Below are positions 20,504-32,334 of a stretch of 64,000 bases of DNA, in pieces (positions within the stretch are counted from its first letter, which is position 1; each line of letters begins with the position of its first letter). Under the pieces are notes generated by a model, which saw nothing but the letters and a program-made list of their open reading frames with translations, did no database searches and had not been told where the DNA came from. The stretch covers positions 28,360,011 through 28,424,010 of the forward strand of contig CM046297.1 in NCBI GenBank assembly GCA_025267735.1, read 5' to 3'. A program made the translations under genes and the position numbers. The DNA comes from Mactra quadrangularis. Taxonomy: Eukaryota; Mollusca; Bivalvia; Venerida; Mactridae.

Positions 20504-20899
20504 TAGGGCTGTCACGTTATACTGGTAAACCAGTATATTGCAATACGCAGCTGCGGCAATACATACAGCGGTACGATTTTAATGTACCGGTATTTAACGA
20601 TATATTTTATTTCATTGGAAAATTTTTCCCCATTGCAAAATATAAGTAGCGAAACGTCAGTTTTTCCATTGTTCTTTCCATCTTACCTTAAGTTACAAGA
20701 ATTTAACCGATTGTGGCACGTCACAGTCCTAAGTGACTGTATATACTTGGCTGCATGTAAGATTTGCAATGTTTCTGTTAAATTCAGCGAAGGCACAACA
20801 AATCTAAAAGCCCACAATATATTGTGGTACGTATTGCGATACAATGTCACCGTATTGCAGTATATCGCGATACACTTCTGGCGTAATGTAACAGCACTA
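20504..20899. mobile_element. hAT-type MITE with perfect 8-bp target duplication
   Basis: The ends are TAGGGCTGTCACG and the complement (GTAATGTAACAGCACTA). GAGGAAAT lies on both sides, at 20496-20503 and 20900-20907. The inside carries GCAATACG and GCGATAC palindromes. A truncated reverse copy is at 55150-55291. No coding capacity; the ORFs across it are chance. Confidence 0.92.
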
Positions 20900-20984
20900 G
20901 AGGAAATACATTTTTTGCACACACTAGGGTCTGCAACACAGTGAGTAGCGCACTAGGATTTCAAATCTACCTTCCCAAAGGATA

Positions 20985-21250
20985 TACTGTTTCGAATACC
21001 ACCCAGTTAGTTGAACCCTTAAATAAAAATTAGACAATAATGTCAAATTTCCTCCATTAATATTATACGTGGAGAAGTTGCCTGTCTTGTGGAAGGGTAG
21101 GTGAGTACTGGTTGTAGACAAGAGTCCAGAAAAGCTAGGTTAGATGTGTTTGACCGTAGTCGAAGCTTTATGATAAACTGTATGTAGCGGACTGGTCATC
21201 ATAAAAAGACTGTTGTGTTGACATGGTGTTGAGCTAAATAAATAAATGAA
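20985..21250 (+). mobile_element. SINE family 1, body only
   Basis: The blocks AATTAGACAATAATGTC, CCTCCATTAAT, GTGGAAGGGTAGGTGAGTACTGG, CCAGAAAAGCTAGGTTAG and the AATAAATAAATG tail match the family 1 body. The tRNA head is missing. Confidence 0.7.
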
Positions 21251-21559
21251 TACTAACAAACAAGTACTAGTACTATGAAAATGATGATCTGTTATTAGAT
21301 TAATCTAAAGTATTGAAAGTGAAGAAAAAGTCATTACCAAACATCATATTTGTTGCTATTTTCCCTCAAAAACATACCTCACCTGCCAACTTTCATCTCA
21401 AAACAGAAAATAAAAAAAGGGTTTTCATCTTATGAACCTACTGTAAATTAAATGTTAGGACTGACTACAATATATCTCTTATCATAGACAGTGGTTTATT
21501 CATCATTGTAGTTTAGGTTTAAGAGTTATGTTTGCTAATACTATCTCTGTAACATGTTT

Positions 21560-22115
21560 TTTGCTCACATGAGCACTTTGTGCTCAGGGTGAGCTATTGT
21601 GATGAGTCTTTGTCCGTTGTGTGTCATGTGTCAACTATTTCTTAAAACTTCTTCTTATCAAAAACCATAAGGCCTTCAGTTATTAAATTTGGTATGTAGC
21701 ATCACCTTAAAGTCCTCTACATAGGTTGTGCATATTATGCCTCTGGGGTCAATATTGACCCCGTCCTAGGCGTCAATAGCTTTAAAAACAGATATTTTAA
21801 AAGTCTTCTGTTAAACTGAATAGCCTACAGCTTTCATATTTGGTATGTAATATGTTGCATCACCTCAAGGTCCTCTACAAAGATTGTTCAAATAAAGCCC
21901 TGGGGTCAAAATTGGCCTGCCCCAGGGGTCACAAGTTTGCATTTAAAATCTTTTTTTCGAACACTGAAAGCTCAAGAGCTTTCATTTTTAGATTGTGATC
22001 TCTGGGTCACAGTTTTTTATACAGCTAAAATGAAAGTGTAACATAATCTTGTGTCAGATGCCCTTAGAATCTAGTTCTCATGTGAGCCATGCAGGGTCCT
22101 TAAAACCCTCTTGTT
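21560..22115. repeat. Interspersed repeat bounded by GCTCACATGAG and CTCATGTGAGC
   Basis: The left end GCTCACATGAGCAC and the right CTCATGTGAGCC are inverted. Inside are two diverged copies of a CCTCTACA, GTGCA, GCCC, GGGGTCAA block. A fragment of the same block recurs at 29855-29940. Confidence 0.65.
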
Positions 22116-22548
22116 AACTCTTAGTTTTGTTATGTTGTATCATCTATTCTTGTATTTTATATTTTTTAACTTAGGTGTGTGACAGTCAGGTGATAGTAGA
22201 ACAGTTGAGACAGGTAGTTTTATACTAACAGAACAGGGTGTAATGTTGAGAGTTAATTTGTGAAGTTATGATGTACATTGTAGTTATGGCAAGGAAAATC
22301 TGCTTTTACGTTAATATTTGATAGAGACTTGGAAGGACTTTGTACATGAATATTGTTTGATAGAGACTGAAGAATTGTCATTTTGTAAATGTAGATATTT
22401 TTTATATGTAGTGATAATGTATATGTAGTGGTATAATATTGTCATGTGATGATGTTTTAGTCATTTTGTAGTTATAAACTTATAACTACTATGTAATGAC
22501 ATGATATTGAAAATTGACTAAAGGTTGACTTCTCTGTTACAGATTTTG

Positions 22549-23133
22549 ACCTATTGGCATGGGTATAAGTTTTCAAGACTTGTTCTAAAAATAGGATTTT
22601 GGAATCTGAGAAAGGGTTGTTTTTACCCATTAGTATGGGTGAAAGTTTTTAGGCAGTACTTGTCCTAAAATTCAGAATTTTCAGACTTATGACCCATTGG
22701 CATGGATGAAAGTTTTCAGTACTTGTCCTAAAATTCAGAATTTCAGACTTATGACCCATTGGCATGGATGAAAGTTTTCAGGCAGTTCTTGTCCTAAAAT
22801 TCAGAATTTTCAGAATTTTGACCCATTGGCATGGGTGAAAGTTTTTAGGCAGTACTTGTCCTAAAATTCAGAATTGTCAGACTTTTGACCCATTGGCATG
22901 GATGAAAGTTTTCAGGCAGTTCTTGTCCTAAAATTCAGAATTTTCAGAATTTTGACCCATTGGCATGGATGAAAGTTTTCAGGCAGTACTTGTCCTAAAA
23001 TTTAGGATTTTTAGACTTTTGACCCATTGGCATGGGTGAAAGTTTTCAGGACCTGTCCTTAAAATCTGGATTTTCAGACTTTTGCCCCATTGGCATGGAT
23101 AAAAGTTTTTAGGCAGTACTCGTCCTAAAATTC
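22549..23133 (+). repeat. 66-bp tandem repeat, about nine units
   Basis: The unit is ACCCATTGGCATGGGTGAAAG followed by TTTTCAGG, CAGTACTTGTCCTAAAATTC and AGAATTTTCAGACTTTTG. Units start near 22549, 22622, 22689, 22756, 22829, 22888, 22955, 23021 and 23086. A single distant relative is near 36960-37020. Confidence 0.88.
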
Positions 23134-24794
23134 TAAATCTTGGGATCCGAGAAAAGAGTTCTTTTGCTTTATACAAACTGCTTAACTTCAGGAATAATTT
23201 TGAAAATTAACAACTTCACCTATGCATTGGTTTTCAAGAAAGGAAATTCATCAATGACCAATTGTGTTTTAGTAAATTACTGATACAAATTATATAGTTA
23301 TTATTTAGAGTTTATAATTGTAAAAACTCATGTAGAAGTAAATTGTTCCTGGATGATTTGAGTATTGTTTAAAAATTATCTTAGAATTTTGTTATGTATC
23401 TTTATATATGAGGGATTAATGTTTTGTATTTCTGTAGAAGTATTTGAGTATTATAGTGTATAATTTTTGTCCTCAATTTACATGATGAGGTTATGTAACA
23501 AAATGTTTACAGAAACAGGTACCAGTCATCTGTATATAATGTTTCATAGCTGTCACCACAAAACATGGCGGACCGACGGACAAATCCTGTAAAAAATAGG
23601 TCTGTCTAGATCTACAGGGACTACTAGGGACGCTGCTAATTTCCTTCAGCAAGAAATTTACCTAACGTTGTTCCATTCAACCCTGGCTATTTCTGTAATT
23701 ATAAGGTATACACGACATCTGTCCCATTTTAAATAAACACTTTCTCATCAGTGCTTTATACTATTCACTGCTTGTACCAGTCTACAAAATTAGTGGGTGT
23801 CCTGTCGGCCAGGACAGCCATATTTTAGTCCGGCCCACCTACAAATTCTTTTGGGCAACCAAAATTCTGCAAATGAGATATAGTGCTTGCTCTTGAAATG
23901 ATCTGTTGGGACGATCAATTTCATATCCTAATTTCATAGACTGTTGCCCATACAGTTTTGTAACCTCTTACAAAAAGTGTATGTTCTAGTGAATTTTAAT
24001 GACTATGGCCAGAATGAGGTTAAGTTTTGTAAGGGTTCTTACTCTGATTGTTGATCAACTTTTATGTGTAACTGGTAATACATTTTGTTACTTACTCTCT
24101 TGCACATCGGCCAAATGTTTCACTCTGGATTACTTTTGTAAAGTTATGGTAGAGTATTCGCTGAGCTGCAAAGAGAGTGTACATGTAATTGTTTATGTAC
24201 TTGTATATGTATTTTGTTAGTGATCAAGTTGTATTGATTTATAATTGCACAGTTTTAGGTAGATATGTTTTTACATAAAGCAATAGCATAATGATCTACT
24301 CTTGTTTAGCATTTAGTACTCTCTTTTTGCAGACAGATGAATTTTAATTTAACTGTACATGTATGTGTATACTAGGGCTCGACACGAATGTTATAGCTTG
24401 CCCAATTGGACTAGCAACTAAAAATTTTACTTGTCCTATCCAAATGTTTACTAGCAGTGACAAGTTGCCCTAACCTAAATATAGGTGGCCAGGGGCCAAT
24501 CAGAAGACCTTAAGTGTCGAGTTCTGGTTTATCTTTTTGTTAATGATTATGTTAATGATTAGTTTTCTTGAATTATAATTGTTCTGGTCAGTTTTAGTTA
24601 GATATATGTATGTTGTATTTAAATGATATTTAATGATATGTTTTTGATTCAATTTGTTATGATATTACAATATATAAATTGAACACAGATGTAAGATAAA
24701 TAAGAGAATGGTCAGTAGTTTAACTTGAATATCGTCAAAATTTTGGCATGAACTATTGGTCTGTTTTATTTGGTAATATCATTGATAATTCTGT

Positions 24795-25200
24795 GAAATT
24801 AGATATTTTGATTCTGTAAGTCAGGTCTGTTTGCACACAATTAAGTTTATTGAGTGAAATTAGATATTTTGATTCTGTAAGTCAGGTCTGTTTTCACACA
24901 ATTAAGTTTATTGAGTAAAATTAGATATTTTGATACTGTAAATTAGGTCTGTTTGCACACAATTAAGTTTATTGAGTGAAATTAGATATTTTGATACTAC
25001 TAGTTAGGTCAGTTTGCACACAATTAAGTTTATTGAGTGAAATTAGATATTTTGATTCAGTAAATTAGGTCTGTTTGCACACAATTCAGTTAATTGAGTG
25101 AAGTTAGATATTTTGATACTGTAAATTAGGTATATTTGCACACTTCTAAGTTTTTTGAGTAAAATCAGTTATTTTGATGCAGTGAGTTAAGTCTGTTCAC
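24795..25200 (+). repeat. About 61-bp tandem repeat, six to seven units
   Basis: The unit is GTGAAATTAGATATTTTGAT, CTGTAAGTCAGGTCTGTTTG and CACACAATTAAGTTTATTGA. The last two units are diverged. It lies in the probable hnRNP 3' UTR. Confidence 0.88.
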
Positions 25201-25423
25201 TCTATTTTAGTCATTATTAATCTTGTTTTTTGTTTTGTTTCATCGCTATTGTAATAAATGATATGAAGAGTATAGTGTAGGGACCAAGCTTGTATTTGTA
25301 TTTTTATACCTATTTTCATGTAACTGTAGTCTAAAGTAACCCAGCATGGAATCCATTGTTCAATATGTATTTTTCATACCTTGATAGCACGCCTATGTCA
25401 CAAATGTAGTGGAACTAAGACCT

Positions 25424-25738
25424 CAGGGGTGTGGAATTCCTATGCCCCACTTTTCCGACTGTGGACAAGTAAATATTTCCAGCCCACTTGTCTGTGGACA
25501 AGTAATATTTGTAGCTGTAACAGGTACTAACATAGTAACACCTTATACTGTAAATGTCTCAATGTTTCAACCATATTCATATACTAATAATACCGGTATG
25601 CATTTTATAGCATAGTTCACTATATTTCTTTTTGAGAATTTAACCTCAGGACAAGTGCATTTTAATCCCAAACAAGTTGATGTTTAGATTTCACTTGTCC
25701 ATGGACAAGTGGAAAAAGAAAGGAATTCCACACCCCTG
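25424..25738. mobile_element. MITE with CAGGGGTGTGGAATTCC ends
   Basis: A 17-bp perfect terminal inverted repeat CAGGGGTGTGGAATTCC is at 25424-25440 and inverted at 25722-25738. GACCT flanks both ends, a possible 5-bp target duplication. Inside, GGACAAGT and ACTTGTCC recur in both orientations. No coding capacity. Confidence 0.88.
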
Positions 25739-26556
25739 GACCTATTTTATTACGGTATCTCAGTTCTTTGTGGTTCTGACTACAAACATAGGGTCATGGG
25801 TTATGGTACTTCGTGCTTGGTGAAAGCTTGGGTTCAGATATCTTTTCCTATTTAAGTGACAATGAGTAGGTTGACTGCATGATCACCGTAATATGAACTT
25901 TAGAAAGTGTAGCTACAGTTTTAAACCCAACCCACGAGAGATAAATGCATTAGTTCAGGCCTTGTGTTGGTGTGTTTGTCTTAATGGCTTGATTTTGAAT
26001 TCTCTATTGTTTTAAACAATTGTTTTGAAATTTATCAACAGAATATTTGTATGTATAGTGCAGCTATTTTTCTTGTAGATTTTATTGTAATGTGTGTTAT
26101 TACCGTATATTAGTGTATTCTGTTTGTTATATGAAAATTGTACTTGTAGCTATTTTGTAAAATAAAACATTAAAATAGGTTTTGTAAATATTGTTTGTTG
26201 ATTAAGTTAGAACAAAAAGGAAAAATACATTGTATTTTAATTTTGAGTATATACATGTATTGTATGTATTAGAAACATTGATAATGCAGTGTTTTTCTTA
26301 TTTACCTGTACACTTTTGTAAATGTATGTTTTGTTTAAATTTAATGACGTTTGTTAGAGAATGAGAGTTCCCTGGTTCAAATCCCACTTGGGGCACTGCT
26401 AATTTCCTTGTGTAAAAAATTAACCTACAATTGTTCATCTCCACCCAGGTTTAAATGGGAACTGTAAGGGATTACCTGCCTGGAGGTAATTTCGATATTC
26501 AGGATGCACATCTGGCTACAAATCTGAACATATACAACTTTGAAGAGTTAAAAAAA

Positions 26557-26850
26557 CCTGGGTCGATAGCGCAGTTGGTAGCGCACCAGGATTTGGATAC
26601 TCCTGCCCGAGAGGGTGCGGGTTCGAATCCCACCCGGGGAGGTTACACCCTTCCATGAAAATTTGATTATAATGTCGATTTCCTCCATTGATTAGATAAT
26701 ATGGAGAAGTTTCCGGCCTTGTGGAAGGGTAGGTGAATACTGGTTATAGACAATGGTCCAGGAAAGCTAGGTTAGGTGCGCTGGACGCCATAAAATGACC
26801 TAAAATTGTGTTGACACGACGTTAACTCCAATAAATAAATAAATAAGAAG
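26557..26850 (+). mobile_element. tRNA-headed SINE, family 1 (full copy)
   Basis: The tRNA-like head GGGTCGATAGCGCAGTTGG contains an A box. The B box GGTTCGAATCC is at 26620-26630. The body carries CCATGAAAATTTG, CTCCATTGATTAGAT, GTGGAAGGGTAGGTGAATAC, GCTAGGTTAGGTGCGCTGG and GTGTTGACAC, ending with (AATA)n. Other copies: 30274-30882, 47041-47330, partials at 20985, 28540, 48245 and 57290. Confidence 0.88.
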
Positions 26851-27579
26851 ATGTAAAAAAAAACCGCTACTCATGAGCAGACTTACTGTAACTTAGCAAT
26901 TACTGAGAAGATATTTTATGTTTTAGCTTTGTATCTCTAGCAGAAGTACATTATGGCTTTTGTACTCCCTTGTCTTCAAGCTAGCTTATATGACAACTTT
27001 GTAGAATGTCTGCTTTCAACTTGAGATGTTGTGGGTTGGAGTCTCTGTTTAGACCATGGATTTTAATCGGGTTGTAATTGGCGTCCAAAGTAAATAACCC
27101 ACTTGGAATTGTGTGTTTGCAGCAGAGGTATAATATGGCACTTGTTCTCCCGTGCCTTCAAGCTAGCTTTTATGGCATTGGCATACAGTGTCTGCTTACT
27201 ACTCTAGAGGTTGTGGGTTTGAATCTAAGTTACCTAAGTGTTTATTCCATCAAGAACCATGCCGGCCCCCTATGGTGTTGTCTATTATAGTAACTTGTCT
27301 ACTAGAGTTTATCACAACATTGTACATGCAAGTTTTAGTATACATTACATAGGACATCAAATGATGGACGATATTTGGTAAGTTAGGTAATTGGTAGATA
27401 TATTGTCTTAGATTTGTATCATTAGTCACCATGTGTTCTTTGTAGACTTAGTTTATTGATCATTATTGATTTCACTTTACATGTATGTATAGCTTTGTCC
27501 ATCAAATTTGTAATAAAAATGCAAAACGAAAGGGTGGCATGCTCATAGGGTATAATATGAATAGATGATATGATATAGG

Positions 27580-27790
27580 AGCAGTGGTCCAATGGTGGGA
27601 CACACTTGAGGTAGCGTAGTCCCAGGTTTGAAATCTCTATAGGGCACTACATATTTCCCTGGGCAAGAAATTTACATACATGTTCAATCATTTTACTCCA
27701 CCCAGGTGTAAATGGGTTCTGTGAGTGTTACCTGCTTGAATTTAATGATCAGGGGTTATCATACAAAGTTGTAAAGTTGGCTAAATATGT
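27580..27790 (+). mobile_element. tRNA-headed SINE, family 2
   Basis: AGCAGTGGTCCAATGGTGGG begins a tRNA-like head with a B-box-like AGGTTTGAAATC. The body blocks GGGCAAGAAATTTAC, ACTCCACCCAGGTGTAAATG and GATCAGGGGTTATCATAC follow. A body fragment also lies at 26370-26480. Confidence 0.75.
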
Positions 27791-28044
27791 ATATGGAAGC
27801 AGACTTTAAACAGCACTTAGACTATTTTGGTTACCTGAGAAAAAGTGTGAGTAATATTGTCTCACTTACATGACTATTTATTTCCTGCTAGCTAGTGTAA
27901 TATAATTGCAAGCTTCTACAGAAAAGAATGTTTGTATTAGTTTAAATACAGTCCAGGAACATCAGTTTCTTGAAGATAAACTTAACATAAAAATTTCTTA
28001 AATAAGATAGTAAATTGTTTATATCCTGTTAGAATGTAGTTTGT

Positions 28045-28380
28045 ATGGCTCCCAGAATGCTATTGCCTTAGTTTCTCCCAGAATGCAATAGTCTCAGATT
28101 CTCCCAGAATGCAATAGTCTCAAATTCTCCCAGAATGCAGCAGTCTTAGATTCTCCCTGAATGCAATTATTTCAGATTCTTCCAGAATGCAATAGTTTCA
28201 GATTCTTCCAGAATGCAACAGTCTCAGATTCTTCCAATACAATACAATACAATACAATACAAACTTTATTTATTGTCGGATATATTGTAACAAGATACAT
28301 ATTTAACATCAGAATGCAATTCTTTCAGATTCTCCCAGAATGCAATACTTTCAGATTTTCCCAGAATGCAATAGTTTCAT
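28045..28380 (+). repeat. 24-bp tandem repeat with an AATAC microsatellite insertion
   Basis: Units of the form CTCCCAGAATGCAATAGTCTC are repeated about a dozen times. They are interrupted at about 28236-28305 by (AATAC)n and an AAACTTTATTTATTGTCGG string that looks like the end of an inserted element. Confidence 0.8.
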
Positions 28381-28539
28381 AATGTTTATGAGTGTCTTAT
28401 TTCTTACAATGTAGTTTGAAACCACTTAATCAGTGGGTTTTTATTTGTACCTAATATTCAAGTGTGTGTAGTAGGAAGAAGTATGTAAATCAGAATAGTT
28501 GAGTAATTGAGTATGATTTTTAGTATTTGATTCTTTTGA

Positions 28540-28640
28540 GGGACGAATGAAAATAGGTTAGGTGTGCTGGATGCCATAAAATGACCTAAATTGTGTTGAC
28601 ACGGTGTTAACTCTAATAAATAATTGAAATAAATAAAGTA
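28540..28640 (+). mobile_element. SINE family 1, 3' tail fragment
   Basis: Only the last ~80 bp remain: AGGTTAGGTGTGCTGG, CCATAAAATGACC, TGTGTTGACACGG and an AATAAATAATTG tail. Confidence 0.65.
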
Positions 28641-29106
28641 TTTTCAAATGTAATATTATTTACTTTTTGGCTATGTATTGTGTATGCATGATCAATTTGG
28701 ATGTATTACACTTAAAGTAAATTATTTTATTTGATTGCACAAACCATTTACTTGATTCACTACAGTTCTAAAATCATTCAAAAACTTGTTAAAGAAAATC
28801 AAATATTATAACTCCCTGGCTTTTACTAGACTTTTAATAAAACACTAATTTTAGAGTTCTCAAAAACTTAACAAAAAACTTCACCTTAAATAACCTAATA
28901 AGTGTAGCATTAAAAAATGGGTGAAACATTGGAACTGTTCAAAGTCTTTGAAAGTATATCAATTTTGCTAAGTACAAAACTATTCTACATTCTACTTTAT
29001 TTACATTGTTAGCTAGTTTCTCACTAACCCATATGATTGCTCTACTCTATCCATGTTCATTTCTACAACAATCCTCATAATTATTCCTAATACTCACTAA
29101 ACCAAC

Positions 29107-29400
29107 AGGGGCAGATCCAGGATTTTTTTCTAGGGGGGGGGGGGGGGGGTCCAAACTTTTCTGAGGGGGTCCGAACTTTTCTAGGGGGGGGGAGGGTCCA
29201 AACCATATTATATACACATTTTTCAGAAAAAATGCAAGATATTGATAATAAAAACTACATTACCATTAAATCTATGTTAAGCACCGAGAAAAATTGCTTC
29301 ATGCTACTTAAAAATGACCTACAGGCAAGAAATACACTAATAGACAGGTACATTTTCCAAATTCTAGGGTGGGTCCTGACCCCCCGCTGGATCTGCCTAT
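29107..29400. mobile_element. Inverted-repeat element with G-run (GGCAGATCCAG family)
   Basis: The ends are GGGGCAGATCCAGGATTTTT and its inverted match CTGGATCTGCCTA. An 18-19-G run follows the left end. The inside carries two GGTCCGAACTTTTCT or similar repeats. A clear second copy in the opposite orientation is at 38851-39119, and a longer relative at 58198-58695. Confidence 0.8.
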
Positions 29401-30273
29401 GACCAAGCCAGACTGTTTTGACTACAAATCCAAACGCTGTGAATCTTGTGCCCAGCCAGGACCTACATGAGTAGGTTATTTATTGTTATCAAATATTTTT
29501 TATGGTCCATTCTTCTGCTTAACCATACATTAACCTCACTGATTTAAATTCTCAGTTATCAAAAGTGGGTACTGAAATATGTATGTGAGTATTTACAACA
29601 GCGGGTCTATTACCATCTAATGTATGCACCATTTATCAATGTTTAGCTTACATTTTTGTGTTTTATCTAATAAATGAACTATGAAACTAATGTAACTGTT
29701 TTATTATTTTGCATATTTCACATTAAATTTTATCTTTTGCAGAAGACAACAAAAATGTGTATAAAAGCCAACATGGTTTGTTGTGATAGATTTACTTGCT
29801 CAAACAAGATTAACTACTGATAGAGAATTGTGAACCATTAAAAAATTGGAAAAGGTTTGTCCTCTACAAAGATTGTACAAATTATGCCCCCGGGGTCAAA
29901 ATTGGCTCTGTCCCATGGGTCAAACTTTCAAACTTCAGGAAAAGCTACTTTTGAATCAGAAAAGTTTTGTCCTCTACAAAAATTGTTAAAACTATGCAAG
30001 TCATACTTGGGTGGAGTTTGGTCATGAAAAAATATTCTATGGCAATTCTCCTTCCTTCCACTTATTCTAAATCATTGATGGCAGTTGTCAATAACTAACT
30101 GAAGTACACTTCTCTAATTTTTTAACAGCTAAATTCTGAGTTTTAGCCTTTCAGAAATGTTAAGAAGGTTGACTGACTGTCATAATATGATCTATAAAAT
30201 GTGTTGCTACTACGTTAACCCTAAAAAGAATATGATTCACCATGTTCTTTAATAGCAGGTCTTGATACCTCTT

Positions 30274-30882
30274 AACACGGGTCGATAGCACAGTTGGTAG
30301 CGCAACAGGATTTGGAATCTCCTGTCCCGAAGGGGGTCAGGGCTCGAATCCCACCCAGGTAGGTTATACCCTTCGATGAAAATTTGACAATAATGTCATT
30401 TTTCTTCCATTGATTAGATTAATATGGAGAAGTTTCCGGCCTTGTGGAAGGGTAGGTCAGTTCTGGTTATTGGCAAGGGTCCAGAAAAGCTTTTTGTTTG
30501 TTTGTTTGGTTTAACGTCATAGCAACACATTGTATTTATGTCATATAACGGCGGTCAGTCAACTTACTCACTCCTCCTGGAAAGGCTAAATATCTGGATT
30601 TAGCTGTTACCCAACTACTTCGCGCATACTTTCGTCAGTGACTGACAACTGCCCTACATAATTAAAAATCATTGGTAGGACAGAGAATGGCTATAGAAAT
30701 AATTTCATGACAAGCTCCACGAAAGTATGCCCCGCCTGGGAATCGAACCCTACTCGATCAGTAGACTTGCATGCTACCAACTGAGCTAGCCGGGCAGCTT
30801 TTCCAGAAAAACTAGGTTAGGTACGCTGGACGCTGTAAAATGACCGTAATTGTGTTGACACGGTGTTAAACCCAGTATAAAA
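30274..30882 (+). mobile_element. SINE family 1 copy split by a nested SINE
   Basis: The head GGGTCGATAGCACAGTTGG opens it and the end is GTGTTAAACCCAGTATAAAA. The 11-bp direct repeat TGATACCTCTT lies on both sides (30263-30273 and 30883-30893) and is the insertion-site duplication. A family 3 SINE in the opposite orientation interrupts it at 30491-30797. Confidence 0.9.
30491..30797 (-). mobile_element. SINE family 3 nested inside SINE family 1
   Basis: The minus strand has the head GCCCGGCTAGCTCAGTTGG with the B-box region GGTTCGATTCCC, and ends in AAACAAACAAACAAAAA. The surrounding sequence has CCAGAAAAGC on the left and CCAGAAAAACTAGG on the right, a likely target duplication within the host SINE. 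Confidence 0.85.
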
Positions 30883-31649
30883 TGATACCTCTTGTTCTTT
30901 ACGTTTACAGAAGAATACGCAGCTTCTAGATGGAGATTGATCGAGTTTCTCTTGGAAAGAAATGTGGAAAAATACTAGAAACTGCAACAGTAAAAGAAAC
31001 TTAACTTCCATTCACCCTAAAGAGTGTTAGGGCGAGTCAGGATGGCTGTGAAATTTGCATGTGAAAATCTTTTCCTGAGGTGTGAAAAGGTAGCAGCATT
31101 GATTGAAAGTTCAGGGAGACTTTTTGTGGACGCCACACAGCACAGCCATAATTATTGATTACAAAAAGAGTGTGAAAATATATATCAGGAACTACAACAA
31201 TCTACAATTTCAACACCTCAAGACAAACATTCTATACATAGAAGATGTAAACATATCTCAATACTAAGACGCACAACTCGTTGCACAAATTGTCAATTTT
31301 ACTACATGCTGGATATAGTGTTGTGTATGAAAACAAAATCGTCGTAATTTTGTCCTTTATAATACAATCGTTATAAAATTGTGAAAGATGGGTTTAAACT
31401 ACAGGAATATCAATTCATAGAGACAAAGTACATTTAAACCTCAATGGGTGTAGACTATCTGTAGCCACACCACGTATGTCTTTCAAATTTCTGCTAAAAG
31501 AATGACAGTTGTAAACATTTACTGGTGCTTGTTTAAACTCTAGATTATTTTAGATATATTGAAATACATTATTGTCTGTTACATCATTTTCATAAACTTG
31601 ATGTGAATCACCGTATGTAAATTATAAACTAAGCAAAGATGTACAATAG

Positions 31650-32025
31650 TATAGTGGCATACTTTTTCACCAGATAATTACTTATTTGACAAGTTAATTA
31701 AGTGGTGACCTAGTTATGGAACTAGATAACCACTTACATGTTGGCAATTTTAGGTTAAGTGATAACATATTAACTTGCTATCCACTTATTCAAAACATTG
31801 CTAACTAGTTATGTAACTAGATAACCACTTGATTAACTAGTTAACTAAGTGGTAAAATAATTACATATGAAAATATGTTATCACTCATTCAAAATATGTT
31901 TAAGTTAACATGTTAACTAGTTTAACGCATACTCAAAATATTGCTTACTTGAGATGTTAACTAGTTAACCACTTTATTAACTTGTTCGTTATTTGGTTAC
32001 CTGGTGGCAAAAATATGCCACCATA
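31650..32025. mobile_element. MITE with about 45-bp imperfect terminal inverted repeats
   Basis: The left end TAGTGGCATACTTTTTCACC and the right-end complement TGGTGGCATATTTTTGCCACC are alike, and similarity extends to TTATTTGACAAG and its inverse. TA flanks both ends. The inside is packed with TTAACTAGTTAAC-like palindromes and ACCACTT/AAGTGGT pairs. Confidence 0.82.
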
Positions 32026-32334
32026 CATTGGTTCTCTCTGAAAATGTGATACTTAATTGATTTGGCATGAAGACTGTTTGCTGCAATTTTCCAGACCTTA
32101 CTAAAAAGTTTTGTGATAACCGTACATAAATTAGACTGGTAAATTCACTAACGCATTTTTCAGCAGAACTATTGTCTGCGCTACTGACATTTGGATAAAA
32201 TTGTAAGATACAAAGTTTCCTAAATTATTTCATTAGTTTTTTTTTAAATGTAACATTAACCAAGGACGCTGTATGAAAAATAGGGTCGATGCATTAATGC
32301 AGATGTCTATGTATAATAAATATAATCACTTTTT

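Larger units (their letters stand above)
22175..26170 (+). other. Probable hnRNP 3' untranslated exon
   Basis: A pyrimidine-rich acceptor TTTTTTAACTTAG sits just before 22175 and pairs with the donor at 20314. No coding follows. Possible poly(A) signals are AATAAA at about 25254 and at about 26161, the latter followed by T-rich DNA. The extent is inference from these signals and would be refuted by cDNA. Confidence 0.45.

Noticed and set aside
24372..24525. Possible MITE with TAGGGCTCGACAC and GTGTCGAG ends
   Set aside because: The end similarity is only about 10 bases and no matching flanks were found, so it is not listed as a feature.
22549..25200. CRISPR-like regular repeats
   Set aside because: The units are adjacent with no unique spacers and the host is an animal genome; they are minisatellites.
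26557..26640. Candidate tRNA genes with A and B boxes (also 43530, 47041, 47695 and others)
   Set aside because: Each is followed by a shared SINE body and A-rich tail and recurs many times, with poor cloverleaf pairing by eye. They are SINE heads.
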